From JBGLNJ01 sp041300525 (GTDB taxonomy: Bacteria > Chloroflexota > Anaerolineae > Fen-1058): a DNA stretch of 64,000 nucleotides. Below the pieces are notes generated by a model. That model was not told the origin of the DNA and made no database searches. It saw nothing but the letters and a program-made list of their open reading frames with translations. A program made the translations under genes and the position numbers. Positions 26,825 through 35,221 of the stretch are shown in pieces; position 1 is the stretch's first letter; the number at the start of each line of letters is the position of its first letter. The stretch is taken from assembly GCA_041300525.1 (NCBI GenBank), contig JBGLNJ010000001.1, forward strand, positions 5,137,287 to 5,201,286, given 5' to 3'.

Positions 26825-27220
26825 ATTCAAGCACTCGCCGCCCCTCATACAAGCAACAAGCTGATCATTGCCCGCATCACGTGGGTGGAAGTACTCAGCG
26901 CCTTATCACGCCGCCAGCGCGAGGGCACTCTTTCACCCGCCGGTGTAACCAGGTCCATTCGCACTTTCCGCTATGACCTGGATATGCAGTACCAGGTGAT
27001 TGAGTTGGATCGGATGCTTGCTGAAGTGGCCGGGCAATTGATCGGCAAACATCCTTTACGCGCTTATGACGCTGTACAACTGGCCTCTGCATTCCAGGTC
27101 CAGTCCGCTTTTGAGCGAGCCAAGTCATCAGGATTAATCTTTCTTACTGCCGATGAACGTTTACTCGCTATTGCTCGGGCCGAAGGTCTAACTGCCGATA
27201 ATCCGAACTACCACTCCTGA
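26825..27220 (+). pseudogene. PIN-domain (VapC-type) toxin, 5' truncated
   Basis: About 130 residues of a PIN ribonuclease: ITWVEVLSALSRRQREG (second acidic residue), PLRAYDAVQLASAF (third) and FLTADERLLAIARAEG (fourth). The first acidic residue and the usual N-terminal strand are missing, replaced by the lipoprotein frame. VapC-type PIN toxins cleave RNA and are held by an antitoxin, which is not present here. Confidence 0.75.
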
Positions 27221-27245
27221 CGATTATCCAGCAACACAAGCCGCA

Positions 27246-28211
27246 TCAACAATATGTTAGCGCCTTTCCCCTGAAATCTTCCAGCCGCGCGTAGCCGTGT
27301 CGTCGCATGTACTCGGCCATGCCGGTGGCAACCTCGCCGAACACGCCCATTCCGCGAGACGCGCAGCGCACCGCCGACCCGATGCCCACCGCCGTCGCGC
27401 CGACCAGGATCATTTCCACCGCGTCGCGCGCATCGGTCACGCCGCCCGTCCCGATGACGGGAATCTTGACCGCTTTGCACACGTCGCGCACGCATTTGAC
27501 CGCGACCGGTCGAATCGCCGGACCCGAAACGCCGCCCCAGCGATTCGCCAACACCGGGCGGCCCGTTTCGATGTCCAGCACCAGCCCCGGCCCCACGCTG
27601 TTGATCGCGGTGATGGCGTCGGCTCCGGCGGCTTCCACTTCGCGCGCGACCTTGGCAATATCTTCCACGTTGGGTGAGAGCTTGACGATGACGGGAATGG
27701 AAGTATTCGCCTTGACGCGGCGCGTGACCTGCGCGGCCACATAGGGACTGGCCGCGAACGTCTGCACGAATTTGTCGTCCACGTTGGGGCACGAGATGTT
27801 GACTTCGATCAGGTCGGGCTGCGCTTCGCTGATGTACCGGGCTACGCTGCCAAAGTCATAGATCGTTTCGGCAAAGATGCTGGCGATGACGGGCACGCCG
27901 AGTGGCGCGAGATGCTGCTTGGCCTGGCGGATTTCTTCGACCATTACCTCGACGCCGGGATTGGAAAGCCCCACGGCATTGATGAGGCCATAGCCCCAAT
28001 CTACAATCACCGGGTTATGATGGCCCGTGCGCGGCTGAAGCGAACACGACTTGGTCGTGACCGCCCCGCAGCCGGACTGGGCCACTCGCCCGAAAATCTC
28101 GTGGCTCAGGCCCAACACGCCCGAGGCGAGCACGGTCGGATTCGGCAACCGCACGCCGCACAAGCTCGCCGATAAATCTGGTTCTACGGGCTTGGCATTT
28201 TCTTCTCGCAT
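27246..28211 (-). CDS. pyrD: dihydroorotate dehydrogenase, class 1B type
   Basis: A 321-residue FMN enzyme oxidising dihydroorotate to orotate in pyrimidine synthesis. Features: LPNPTVLASGVLG, NAVGLSNPGVE, VNISCPN with the Cys expected for class 1 active sites, VKLSPNV, and the FMN phosphate site VIGTGGVTDARDAVE. The NAD-linked 1B form normally works with a PyrK subunit, not seen here. First gene downstream of pyrE on the same strand with a 29-base gap filled by a heptamer tract. Confidence 0.9.
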   Translation of the reverse strand: MREENAKPVEPDLSASLCGVRLPNPTVLASGVLGLSHEIFGRVAQSGCGAVTTKSCSLQPRTGHHNPVIVDWGYGLINAVGLSNPGVEVMVEEIRQAKQHLAPLGVPVIASIFAETIYDFGSVARYISEAQPDLIEVNISCPNVDDKFVQTFAASPYVAAQVTRRVKANTSIPVIVKLSPNVEDIAKVAREVEAAGADAITAINSVGPGLVLDIETGRPVLANRWGGVSGPAIRPVAVKCVRDVCKAVKIPVIGTGGVTDARDAVEMILVGATAVGIGSAVRCASRGMGVFGEVATGMAEYMRRHGYARLEDFRGKALTYC

Positions 28212-28238
28212 CCTTCATCCTTCTGCCATCATCCTTTG
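28207..28238. repeat. period-7 tract between pyrE and pyrD
   Basis: CC at 28210, 28217, 28224 and 28231 (units such as TTCATCC). It covers the pyrD start region and the whole gap. Confidence 0.65.
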
Positions 28239-28240
28239 CG

Positions 28241-28870
28241 TTACCGGTTTTCCGTCAGCCACGACTTGACCTTGTCGCGGCGAGCAGCCGTGAGCTTGCC
28301 CGCCCTCATCAGCGCATCAAGAATCTGAGCCAACGTCAGCACGGCGTGGACGGCATAACCGTGAGCGTCGAGTTCTTCCACGCCGCCCTGTTCGCGGTCC
28401 ACCAATACCAGAATGTCTTTCACTTTTAACCCGGCGGCTTCCAGTGGCGCAATCGCTTCGAGTTTGCTATGGCCTTTGGTGATGAGGTCGTCAATGAGCA
28501 GTACGGTCTGCCCGCGCTCAAACGCGCCTTCCACACTGCGCTCGGCGCCATAGTCTTTGACCTCCTTGCGCGGGTAGACCAGCGGCACGTCTAGCTCCAG
28601 TGAGACGGCTACGCCGATGGGCAGCGCGGCATAAGGAATCGCCGCCAGCGCGTCAAACTGAAATGCCCGTGCGCGCTCGGCCAGCACCTCGCCCACTCGC
28701 CGGAGCAAGCGCGGGCGCGAAACGAGCAGACGCAAATCCACATAGATCGGGCTGATCAAGCCCGACTTTAATTTGAATTGCCCGAACTGCACGCACCCGG
28801 CCTCGTGCAAGGCCAGCGCTAGTTCCTCAATCTCGGCGGATTCGGTTTTCTCAATTGGATTGCTCATCAT
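28241..28870 (-). CDS. pyrE: orotate phosphoribosyltransferase
   Basis: A 209-residue type I phosphoribosyltransferase that joins orotate to PRPP. The PRPP loop is VLLIDDLITKGHSKL; FKLKSGLISPIYVDLR matches the orotate-side N-terminal motif, and the flexible loop carries RKEVKDYG. The start ATGATG overlaps the stop of pyrF (AAATGATG) with AAGGAG just upstream, so pyrF-pyrE are translationally coupled. Confidence 0.9.
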   Translation of the reverse strand: MMSNPIEKTESAEIEELALALHEAGCVQFGQFKLKSGLISPIYVDLRLLVSRPRLLRRVGEVLAERARAFQFDALAAIPYAALPIGVAVSLELDVPLVYPRKEVKDYGAERSVEGAFERGQTVLLIDDLITKGHSKLEAIAPLEAAGLKVKDILVLVDREQGGVEELDAHGYAVHAVLTLAQILDALMRAGKLTAARRDKVKSWLTENR

Positions 28871-29352
28871 TTCTCCTTGATCTGATTTCGCGTGACGTTG
28901 ATTTCGTCACGCAATTGGATGGCCGCCGCGTGCGCGGCCTCGCAAAAGTCTTTTCCACCTGAGGCATACAAAATGCTGCGGCTGGCGTTGACGACCGGCC
29001 CCAGTCCACCCGCCGTCGGGCCATGTCGCACGGTGGCCGCCAGATCGCCGCCCTGCGCGCCGACGCCCGGTACCAGGAACGGCAGGTCAGGCGCGAGGAA
29101 GCGGATGCGCTCCAACTCTTGCGGGTACGTCGCGCCGACAACCACCCCGCACATGCCCGGACCTTGGCGATGCCATTCCGTCGCCTTGCGCACGACGGCC
29201 TCGTAGAGCGGAGAGCGTGGAGTGTTGAGCGATTCATCTTCCACCATCAGGCTTTGGAATTCACTTGCGCCGGGATTTGATGTGCGCGCAAGGACGAACA
29301 CACCCTTGTCGGCAAAAGCCAGGAACGGCTTGATCGCGTCCGCGCCGACCAT
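28867..29352 (-). pseudogene. pyrF: orotidine 5'-phosphate decarboxylase (type 2), 5' truncated
   Basis: The C-terminal 160 residues of the PyrF2 type: GADAIKPFLAFADKGVFVL, RTSNPGASEFQSL, CGVVVGATYPQEL and FLVPGVGAQGGDLAATV. The catalytic DxKxxD segment and the N-terminal half of the barrel are missing; the sequence changes near 29352. It decarboxylates OMP to UMP, the step after PyrE. Confidence 0.8.
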
Positions 29353-29445
29353 TCAACGGTACGACGCCGAGCCGCCATAGCGCGGACAGTTGGCTATCCT
29401 TGGCATTCCCTTGGCCAACTTTACCCGCGAGTTATTGAGAGGATA

Positions 29446-29507
29446 CGTTCGTGTTCCGTATTGCGTATTGCGTGAGAGCACCAAACACGCAACACGCAAC
29501 ACGAATC
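29446..29507. repeat. period-7 repeat hairpin
   Basis: CpG at 29450, 29457, 29464, 29471 and then 29488, 29495, 29502. The GTATTGCGTG arm and the CACGCAACACGCAACACG arm pair over about 24 positions with four mismatches around the loop AGAGCACCAAA. It lies next to the 3' end of the xanthine dehydrogenase-type gene. Confidence 0.8.
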
Positions 29508-31872
29508 ACTTTGATTCGTTGCGCTTCTTGCGATCCAATGCCGCCAACACTCGCTCCGGCGTCAGCGGCAGCTCGTGGATGTGAACGCCGATAGCATCCG
29601 CGACGGCGCTGGCGACGGCAGGCGCGGCGGGGGTGAGCGAAGGCTCGCCAATGCCTTTCGCGCCGAACGGCCCCACGCCCGTCCCCGATTCGAGCGCGAT
29701 GACGCGTGTCGTCGGAAAATCCATCGAGGTCGGAATCAGGTACTCGGAGAGCGATGGCGTCTGGATGATACCTTCCTTGACGATCAAATCCTCGGTGAGC
29801 GCATAGCCCAAGCCCTGGTTGCCGCCGCCGGCGATCTGCCCTTCGACCGCCGCGCGGTTGATCGCACGTCCGATGTCGTGGCAGGCCGCGCTCTTGAGCA
29901 CCGTGATCTCACCCGTTTCGGTGTCCACCGCCGCCTCGACCGCGTACGCGCCAAAAGTGAAATCGGGAAAGATGCGCCCCTGGCCGGTCTCGGCGTCAAT
30001 CGGCTCGGTGAACGGCGCTTTGAACATCGCCAGATTCGCCAGCGATAGACCCTCGGACGCGCAAACTTTGGCGAGGTCAGCCAGGTCAATGGACTTGGAC
30101 GGATCGCTCTTGACGAACACCTTGCCGTCTGCCATGTCGAGATTTTCAATCTCTTCTTCAAAATGCTTGGAAGCTCGATCCACCAAAACCTTGCGGACGT
30201 TGTTGGCCGCCATCAGCGTGGCATTGCCCGACATGTACAATTGCCGCGTGGCTGTCGAAGTGCCCGAAAGCGGCGTGATGGCCGAGTCGGTGCAATAGAT
30301 CGAGACGCGCTCTAGCGGCACGCCCAACACCTCGGCCACGATCTGGCACAGACTATTGGCCTGCCCCGCGCCCAGGTCGGGCACGCCCGCGCGGACGGTC
30401 ACCGTGCCATCCATCTCGACGCCGACCCAGGCCTGCGACGTATCGTGCAGCCACATGATGCGGCCATAGCTTTGAAAGTAGGATGCAAAGCCTTGACCTA
30501 CCTTCAGATGTCGGGTGTCGGAAATCGGAAGCTTTTCTACAAGCTCGGCTTCGGTCGTCTTGTCGCCGAGGGCAGCGAGGGCACGGGTAGCGGTCTCTTC
30601 CAGCCACGCGGCGCTTTCGATGGCCTGCCCGGTCGAGGTGCGGTCGCCCGTGCGCACATAGTTGACGCGCCGCAATTCGAGCGGATCCAGGCCGAGTTTT
30701 TCGGCGATGGCGTCCATCTGCTGCTCGTAAGCAAAGCACGCCTGCGGCCCGCCAAAGCCGCGAAATGCGCTGGTGAATGGATTGTTCGTCGCGACGGTCA
30801 ATGCGTCTATGCGCAAGTTGTCCACGCGATACGGGCCGCACGCCATCACCGTCGTATACAGCAACACGTAAGGGCTGAGGTAAGGATACGCGCCCGAATC
30901 CGAGATCGCGTCAATCCTGGATGCGGTGATGCGCCCGTTCTTTTTGACGCCGGTGCGATGCGTGATGATGTAGGGATGTCGCTTGGAGTGAGCGATGATG
31001 GATTCTTCGCGCGTATAGACCAGCTTGACGGGGCGATGCGTGCACAGGGTGAGCAGCGCCAGGTAAATCTCGACCGTGATGTCTTCCTTGCCGCCAAAGC
31101 CGCCGCCCACCATCGTGCCCTGAATCCGAATCTTGTTCTGCGGGACGCCCACGGCCCGCGCGATGCTGCGAAAGTGCTCGATCACCTGCGTCGAGACGCG
31201 GATGTTGACGACGCCGCGCTCGTCCACCCAGGCCACGCCCGCTTCCGGCTCGAGATAAGCATGCTCCTGAAAAGGCATGCGGAAGGTATTTTCGAGGATC
31301 AAGTCGGCTTCTGCAAAGCCTTCGTCCACATTCCCTTTGCGAATCTTCCAACGCGCCACGACATTGTCCGGCGGATGCAGCACGGGCGCTCCCGGTTTCA
31401 TCGCTTCGATGGGATCATACATGCCCGGCAACGGCTCGTAATCAATCTCGATCAAGCGCAGCGCGCGTTCGGCAATATCCAGCGTCTCGGCGGCGATGAG
31501 CGCGATCGGCTCGCCCGCAAAGCGGATCTGGTCAAAAGCCAACACGGGCGCATCGGAACCGGCGCGCTGCTTTTGACCCGTCTGGCCGGGGATATCGGTG
31601 GTCAATTTGGCGTTCGGCAAATCGGCCGACGTCAGCACACACACGACGCCCGGCAGCGACCGCGCCTTGCTCACATCCAATCGCTTGATGCGCGCCGAGG
31701 CCAACGTGCTGCGAAACACCTTGGCGTGCAGCATTTGCGGCATGGAAAAATCGCCTGCGTAAACCGTTGCGCCCACGGCCTTGCCCATCGCGTCCACGCG
31801 GCGCAGCGGCTTGCCCACCTGGCGCAGGTCCGGCAGATTGACGGGCGGTAGAGGTTTGATTGGGTATTTCAT
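29506..31872 (-). CDS. xanthine dehydrogenase family molybdenum-binding subunit
   Basis: A protein of about 788 residues of the molybdenum hydroxylase large-subunit type (XdhA/CoxL superfamily). Order: N-terminal aldehyde oxidase a/b hammerhead (GKPLRRVDAMGKAVGATVYAG), then Mo-binding motifs GTMVGGGFGGKE, TSAFRGFGGPQA, and the Glu-bearing GVGPFGAKGIGEP near the end. It hydroxylates a purine or other heterocycle or aldehyde; the FAD and 2Fe-2S partners are not here. ATG 31872 (MKYPIK) is chosen because the next few upstream codons belong to a lipoprotein gene. A short period-7 tract is translated at 30504-30531. Confidence 0.85.
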   Translation of the reverse strand: MKYPIKPLPPVNLPDLRQVGKPLRRVDAMGKAVGATVYAGDFSMPQMLHAKVFRSTLASARIKRLDVSKARSLPGVVCVLTSADLPNAKLTTDIPGQTGQKQRAGSDAPVLAFDQIRFAGEPIALIAAETLDIAERALRLIEIDYEPLPGMYDPIEAMKPGAPVLHPPDNVVARWKIRKGNVDEGFAEADLILENTFRMPFQEHAYLEPEAGVAWVDERGVVNIRVSTQVIEHFRSIARAVGVPQNKIRIQGTMVGGGFGGKEDITVEIYLALLTLCTHRPVKLVYTREESIIAHSKRHPYIITHRTGVKKNGRITASRIDAISDSGAYPYLSPYVLLYTTVMACGPYRVDNLRIDALTVATNNPFTSAFRGFGGPQACFAYEQQMDAIAEKLGLDPLELRRVNYVRTGDRTSTGQAIESAAWLEETATRALAALGDKTTEAELVEKLPISDTRHLKVGQGFASYFQSYGRIMWLHDTSQAWVGVEMDGTVTVRAGVPDLGAGQANSLCQIVAEVLGVPLERVSIYCTDSAITPLSGTSTATRQLYMSGNATLMAANNVRKVLVDRASKHFEEEIENLDMADGKVFVKSDPSKSIDLADLAKVCASEGLSLANLAMFKAPFTEPIDAETGQGRIFPDFTFGAYAVEAAVDTETGEITVLKSAACHDIGRAINRAAVEGQIAGGGNQGLGYALTEDLIVKEGIIQTPSLSEYLIPTSMDFPTTRVIALESGTGVGPFGAKGIGEPSLTPAAPAVASAVADAIGVHIHELPLTPERVLAALDRKKRNESK
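30504..30531. repeat. short period-7 tract inside the molybdenum subunit gene
   Basis: TCG at 30511, 30518 and 30525; translated LPISDTRHL. The words match the tract at 16329 (GTCGGAAATCGGAA). Confidence 0.5.
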
Positions 31873-31878
31873 TTCTAC

Positions 31879-32101
31879 CAAGCGAGGCATCGCCGCCAGA
31901 GACGACCATCATGTAGGCAATGCGGATGGGCTTGCCCGGCGCAATGTCCACGCAGCCGGCCGCGTCCTTGCACTCAAACTTGGCTGCTACCGGCGGCTGG
32001 GTGGCCACAGGCGCCGCCGGGGGTGGGGTGGCAGCGCCGCCGCACGCCGAAAGGAGCATCGTTGCGAGTACCAGCAGACTTGTCAATTTGAAAGTACGCA
32101 T
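31879..32101 (-). pseudogene. ABC transporter solute-binding lipoprotein, N-terminal fragment
   Basis: ATG 32101 with AGGAGGAG upstream; MRTFKLTSLLVLATMLLSAC is a signal with a lipobox. After a Pro/Ala linker, KPIRIAYMMVVSGGDASLG is the start of a type I periplasmic-binding fold like branched-chain amino acid or amide receptors. The match ends exactly at LG (31879), where the molybdenum subunit gene begins in the same frame. About 50 of 400 mature residues remain. Driven by the consensus promoter at 32376-32404. Confidence 0.75.
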
Positions 32102-32370
32102 GGAAATTTCTCCTCCTGAGAGTTACATAGATTCTGATGGTTGAGCCAGATGGCTCTGTCGGTCAGATGAACGCAGGAAGCCCGCTCCCCGTTCATGCTG
32201 TTCGGAGGTTGGCAATGGGCATGACCTCTCCTTTCTGGGATGAGAATGGAGGATACCATCAAGTTATCGGTAGGGTAGCCATCGAAATGTTCAGGCTAAC
32301 AATCGGCTGCCGGTTCGGGGAAAGGGGATCTTGATGTTATCTGGAAACTCTGCCCGGCAAGTTCAAGTTG
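32102..32370 (-). promoter_or_regulatory. long structured leader with mini-ORF upstream of the lipoprotein gene
   Basis: The predicted transcript has a leader of about 265 bases. It contains a nine-codon reading frame MPIANLRTA (32222 down to 32193) preceded by AAAGGAG. A hairpin beginning at its stop has ATGAACG/CGTTCAT outer arms (32167-32196) and GGGAG/CTTCC inner arms. A second hairpin, GAGCCA/TGGCTC (32143-32156), precedes the Shine-Dalgarno sequence. The layout suggests attenuation by translation of the mini-ORF. I could not match it to a known riboswitch class. Confidence 0.4.
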
Positions 32371-32375
32371 TGCTG

Positions 32376-32404
32376 ATTATAGCGGAGGCCTTATCAAATG
32401 TCAA
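32376..32404 (-). promoter_or_regulatory. perfect sigma70 promoter, minus strand
   Basis: TTGACA (32399-32404) and TATAAT (32376-32381), 17-base spacer, directed at the solute-binding lipoprotein gene. Confidence 0.85.
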
Positions 32405-32412
32405 GCGGCGGC

Positions 32413-32441
32413 TTGACAGCCGCGCGTAGGCAACTTATAAT
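32413..32441 (+). promoter_or_regulatory. perfect sigma70 promoter, plus strand
   Basis: TTGACA (32413-32418) and TATAAT (32436-32441), 17-base spacer, divergent from the minus-strand promoter. Transcription would start inside the heptamer tract 32441-32468 and reach the 72-codon gene at 32489. Confidence 0.85.
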
Positions 32442-32468
32442 GACGAACGACGAATGACGAATGTCGAA
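32441..32468 (+). repeat. period-7 tract in a 5' untranslated region
   Basis: CpG at 32444, 32451, 32458 and 32465 (units ATGACGA). It directly follows the -10 box. Confidence 0.75.
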
Positions 32469-32488
32469 TAGCAAGAGAGTAGGGCACA

Positions 32489-32707
32489 ATGGCAAAAAGC
32501 GCGCGTAGCCGACGCAACCAACAAATCGCATCTATCGTGATCAGCGTGATCGTGGTGGTGAGTATGGGCCTGAGCCTGGTGGTGGCGCTCACCCCCGGCA
32601 ACATCCAACAACAGCCACCCGCGACGGCCACTTCGATTTATCTTACGCCGCTGGTCTTGCCCACGCCCACGCCGACCGTTGCGGCCACGCCTTCGCCGAC
32701 GCCGTGA
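32489..32707 (+). CDS. small single-pass membrane protein
   Basis: A 72-residue protein: basic N-terminus (KSARSRRNQQ), one membrane segment (IASIVISVIVVVSMGLSLVVAL), and an outward Pro/Thr-rich tail (PTPTPTVAATPSPTP). No family recognised. A consensus promoter and a weak GAGAG ribosome site precede it, so it is probably expressed. Confidence 0.6.
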   Translation: MAKSARSRRNQQIASIVISVIVVVSMGLSLVVALTPGNIQQQPPATATSIYLTPLVLPTPTPTVAATPSPTP

Positions 32708-32722
32708 GGCGATTTCGGAGGG

Positions 32723-32808
32723 TGAACCCTGGCGAAGGTTCAGCCCCCTTCGCTTCGTTCAGAGCTTGCCCCAAGCTTGTCGAAGGGGGCAGGGCAAGCT
32801 CTTTGCAA
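32723..32808. repeat. nested inverted repeats with CTTCG words
   Basis: GCCCCCTTCG pairs with CGAAGGGGGC, and inside it AGAGCTTGCCC pairs with GGGCAAGCTCT. The complement reads CCCTTCGACAAGCTTGGGG, a word that resembles interspersed repeats common in environmental genomes. Non-coding. Confidence 0.6.
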
Positions 32809-32823
32809 GCGTGTGAGAAAATT

Positions 32824-32855
32824 CGCGCCCTGACCTCAGATCGAGTCAGGGCGCG
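32824..32855. terminator. bidirectional hairpin terminator
   Basis: CGCGCCCTGAC, ten-base loop, then the exact complement followed by TTTGTG. It lies between the 72-codon gene and the convergent membrane protein gene, where a shared terminator is expected. Confidence 0.7.
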
Positions 32856-32876
32856 TTTGTGTAGGGCGTTTGTCAA

Positions 32877-33710
32877 TCAGGGATGGTACACGAGCAATAC
32901 GAGCAGCCCCACAATCGCCACGACCGCGAACTCGATCAGCACACGGCGGTTGAGTCGTCCCTGCAAATGTAGAGTTGCGATGCCCGTCATCACGTAAAAG
33001 ATCAACAGCAGCACGATCCCGCCTGACCACGAGCTGATTTGCCAATAGTTCATCGCCCAATTGCACTCGCCCATGATCAATGCTACTGCGCCCGCCAGTG
33101 TGGCTGTGCGGCCGGCATTCGCGCTTGAATTCCACAGCAGGTCGAGCGCCAGGGCGAACGAGATCATCAACGTTGCTGTAACCGTGATCAGGCTGCGGCT
33201 GCGCGTCTCGTACACGATGACGAATAACGCAAAGGCGACCGCATAGGCGATGGTGTTCAGCAACAATCGTGCTTGCGAATAGGCGGGAGCTAACGGATCT
33301 ATCGTGGTATACTCGGCGGTGAGCACGACGGCAAAAAGCAAGCCCGTCCCCACCAGCCCGGCGATCCATATAGCGCGCGTTGGCGCCAATGCCAATAGTT
33401 GCGCTGTGACCAGGCCGAGAAATCCCGGCAGCGCCCAGTAAACGAAGGTGTGACTCAGTCCGACCTGGCGCGCATGCGGATGAGTGCGAACCAGTGCGTC
33501 AGTGCCGGTGCAGGCCAGGCCGGCCAGCAGGACCGCCATCAGCCACTCGCTGGATAGGTCAACCCCAAGCGGTGAGCCAAAGACGGACACCGCCAGCGTG
33601 CGTGTGGGCAATTCGATGAACTGCGTCAGCACCAGGCTGAGCAGAATCATGCCAATCAATACGCTCAGACGTTGGCGGCCTGGGATTTGGGCGAGGTGTC
33701 TTTCGAACAT
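32877..33710 (-). CDS. DUF5656-like polytopic membrane protein
   Basis: About 277 residues with seven or eight membrane segments (for example VLIGMILLSLVLTQFI, LPGFLGLVTAQLLAL, VLIEFAVVAIVGLLVLLVY) and no enzymatic motif. It resembles DUF5656 proteins of Chloroflexota. The start is set at ATG 33710 because the -10 box lies only 8 bases upstream of it, inside the codons of the longer frame; the mRNA is probably leaderless. Confidence 0.65.
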   Translation of the reverse strand: MFERHLAQIPGRQRLSVLIGMILLSLVLTQFIELPTRTLAVSVFGSPLGVDLSSEWLMAVLLAGLACTGTDALVRTHPHARQVGLSHTFVYWALPGFLGLVTAQLLALAPTRAIWIAGLVGTGLLFAVVLTAEYTTIDPLAPAYSQARLLLNTIAYAVAFALFVIVYETRSRSLITVTATLMISFALALDLLWNSSANAGRTATLAGAVALIMGECNWAMNYWQISSWSGGIVLLLIFYVMTGIATLHLQGRLNRRVLIEFAVVAIVGLLVLLVYHP

Positions 33711-33718
33711 GGCAAGCG

Positions 33719-33747
33719 ATTGTACCGCCCAGAGTGCCATTTGTCAA
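33719..33747 (-). promoter_or_regulatory. promoter for a leaderless mRNA
   Basis: TTGACA (33742-33747), 17-base spacer, TACAAT (33719-33724). The predicted start coincides with ATG 33710 within one or two bases. Confidence 0.75.
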
Positions 33748-33789
33748 CCGCCGCCTCCCTCCCATCTCTGTCCCTCCGATGCAAGTCAT

Positions 33790-33957
33790 TTGTGTTCGGC
33801 AACTTGGGTGCGCGCGCTACACGCGAACCTGACGATGAATGGTGGGATGCGCAGTTGGGTGACGCAGAATCCGTAGTAGGCGCCCAAAGTTGAGCCGGCT
33901 AGCGCGATGACGATGACGAGCACGGCGACCAAGGGGGAAGGAAAGCAATGCCCCGCA
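33790..33957 (-). pseudogene. fragment of a ribose-type ABC permease
   Basis: The minus frame reads LVAVLVIVIALAGSTLGAYYG and then QLRIPPFIVRF; RIPPFIVTL is the conserved coupling segment of RbsC/XylH-like inner-membrane permeases. Only about 40 residues are convincing, with no start or proper end. It abuts the MalG-like fragment. Confidence 0.4.
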
Positions 33958-33965
33958 TCAGAAGG

Positions 33966-34396
33966 CTATCCTTTCAGCGAGCCGGCCAGCAAGCCTCGCA
34001 TAAAGTAGCGGCCCAGGAGGATATAGATCAGCAGCGTGGGAATCGCCGCCATAAGCGCCCCGGCCATCTGCACGTTCCACTCGACGATGTAGCTGCCCGC
34101 CATGTTGTTGAGCGCCACCGTGATCGGCTGGACAGCCGGGCGGCTGGTGACGATCACGCCGAACAAAAAGTCGTTCCAGATGGACGTGAACTGCCAGATC
34201 ATCACCACGACGAACCCCGGCATCGAGATGGGGAACAGGATGTGGCGATAGATGCCCAAGATGCCGGCGCCGTCAATCTTGGCTGCCTCGACCAATTCGT
34301 TCGGTATCTCGGCGTAATAGTTGCGAAAGATCAGCGTGGTGATGGGGATGCCGTAGACGACGTGCACAAAGATCAATCCCCACAGGCTTCCGTACA
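33966..34396 (-). pseudogene. carbohydrate ABC transporter permease (MalG type), 5' truncated
   Basis: The C-terminal 143 residues of a MalG-like permease: LWGLIFVHVVYGIPITTL, RNYYAEIPNELVEAAKIDGAG (the EAA loop that contacts the ATPase) and the ending GRYFMRGLLAGSLKG. The N-terminal membrane segments are absent. The joint to the TldE-like gene lies at about 34396, where GGCACC is shared by both reading frames. Confidence 0.8.
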
Positions 34397-35218
34397 GGTG
34401 CCATCGTCAATGATAGTCACACTCGGCGACATCGCTTGCTGGCCGATGCGGTCGTTCATCCAACTGCGGCCTTCCTGCACGGCCTGCGCGCTCATCCAGA
34501 CATAGTTCAGCATGTCGAGCAAGTCCGACACCGCGTAAGGCTCCATGACGACCGTGAGCGGGCCGGGATCGAGCGGCTGTGGATTGCGCGCGCGCAAGGC
34601 CTTTTGCACGGCTGCGCGACCGACCGGTTCGGCGGCGATGTCGTTTAGCTTCCACGACGCGATCTGGCTATATCCGTTGCCGCCGTCAGCCGTCACGGCT
34701 GCGTGAAGGTCGCACATCGTCGTGATGTGATAGCAAAACACGCCCCGCGAATTGGCGACGGCGATTTCGTGCAGATCCGTGGAGAATGCGCCGGCCGCGA
34801 TGGCATTCGCCGCTCTGGCTTGCCCGCAGATTTCGCCGACCATTCGCGCGCGCAGATCCGGCGTTGCGCCGGCGGCGGCCTCGTCGAATCCGCGCGCAGG
34901 CGTGATGGGCGCCGGCTCGGGAAAGCCGGGAAAATCGGGGTTCTCTGGCTGCAATCGCGCGAGGTCTGCCGCGCTTTGGATCACGCGCGCCAGGCCGGCG
35001 TCGGTCACATCATTGGTAGACGCCACACCCACGCGTTGGCCCAGCGCGACGCGGACGGTCAACCCCGTGTTGGTTTCTGCGACGTTCTGATGAATGACGC
35101 TGTTGGCAAAGCGCGTCAACGCGCCATCGGTGACCCACAACACCGCTTCGGTCTGGCCGGCTGTGGATAGCGCCAGCACACGATCCATGATCTGTTTGAT
35201 TTTGGTTTGTCCGAGCAT
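34397..35218 (-). CDS. TldE/PmbA-family protein, 3' truncated
   Basis: An N-terminal TldD/PmbA fold (AVLWVTDGALTRFANSVIHQN, TGLTVRVALGQRVGVASTND) and part of the C-terminal domain up to PSVTIIDDGT. In the TldD-TldE protease TldE is the non-catalytic partner of the zinc subunit, and tldD lies four bases away on the same strand. About 150 C-terminal residues are missing. The pair degrades unfolded peptides or matures modified peptides. Confidence 0.8.
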
Positions 35219-35221
35219 AGC

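Noticed and set aside
30445..31851. 468-codon frame opposite the molybdenum subunit gene
   Set aside because: Antisense shadow produced by GC-rich codon bias.
32102..32370. Assignment of the leader to a named riboswitch (guanidine, ZTP, purine, cobalamin)
   Set aside because: None of the conserved cores of these classes could be found by eye.
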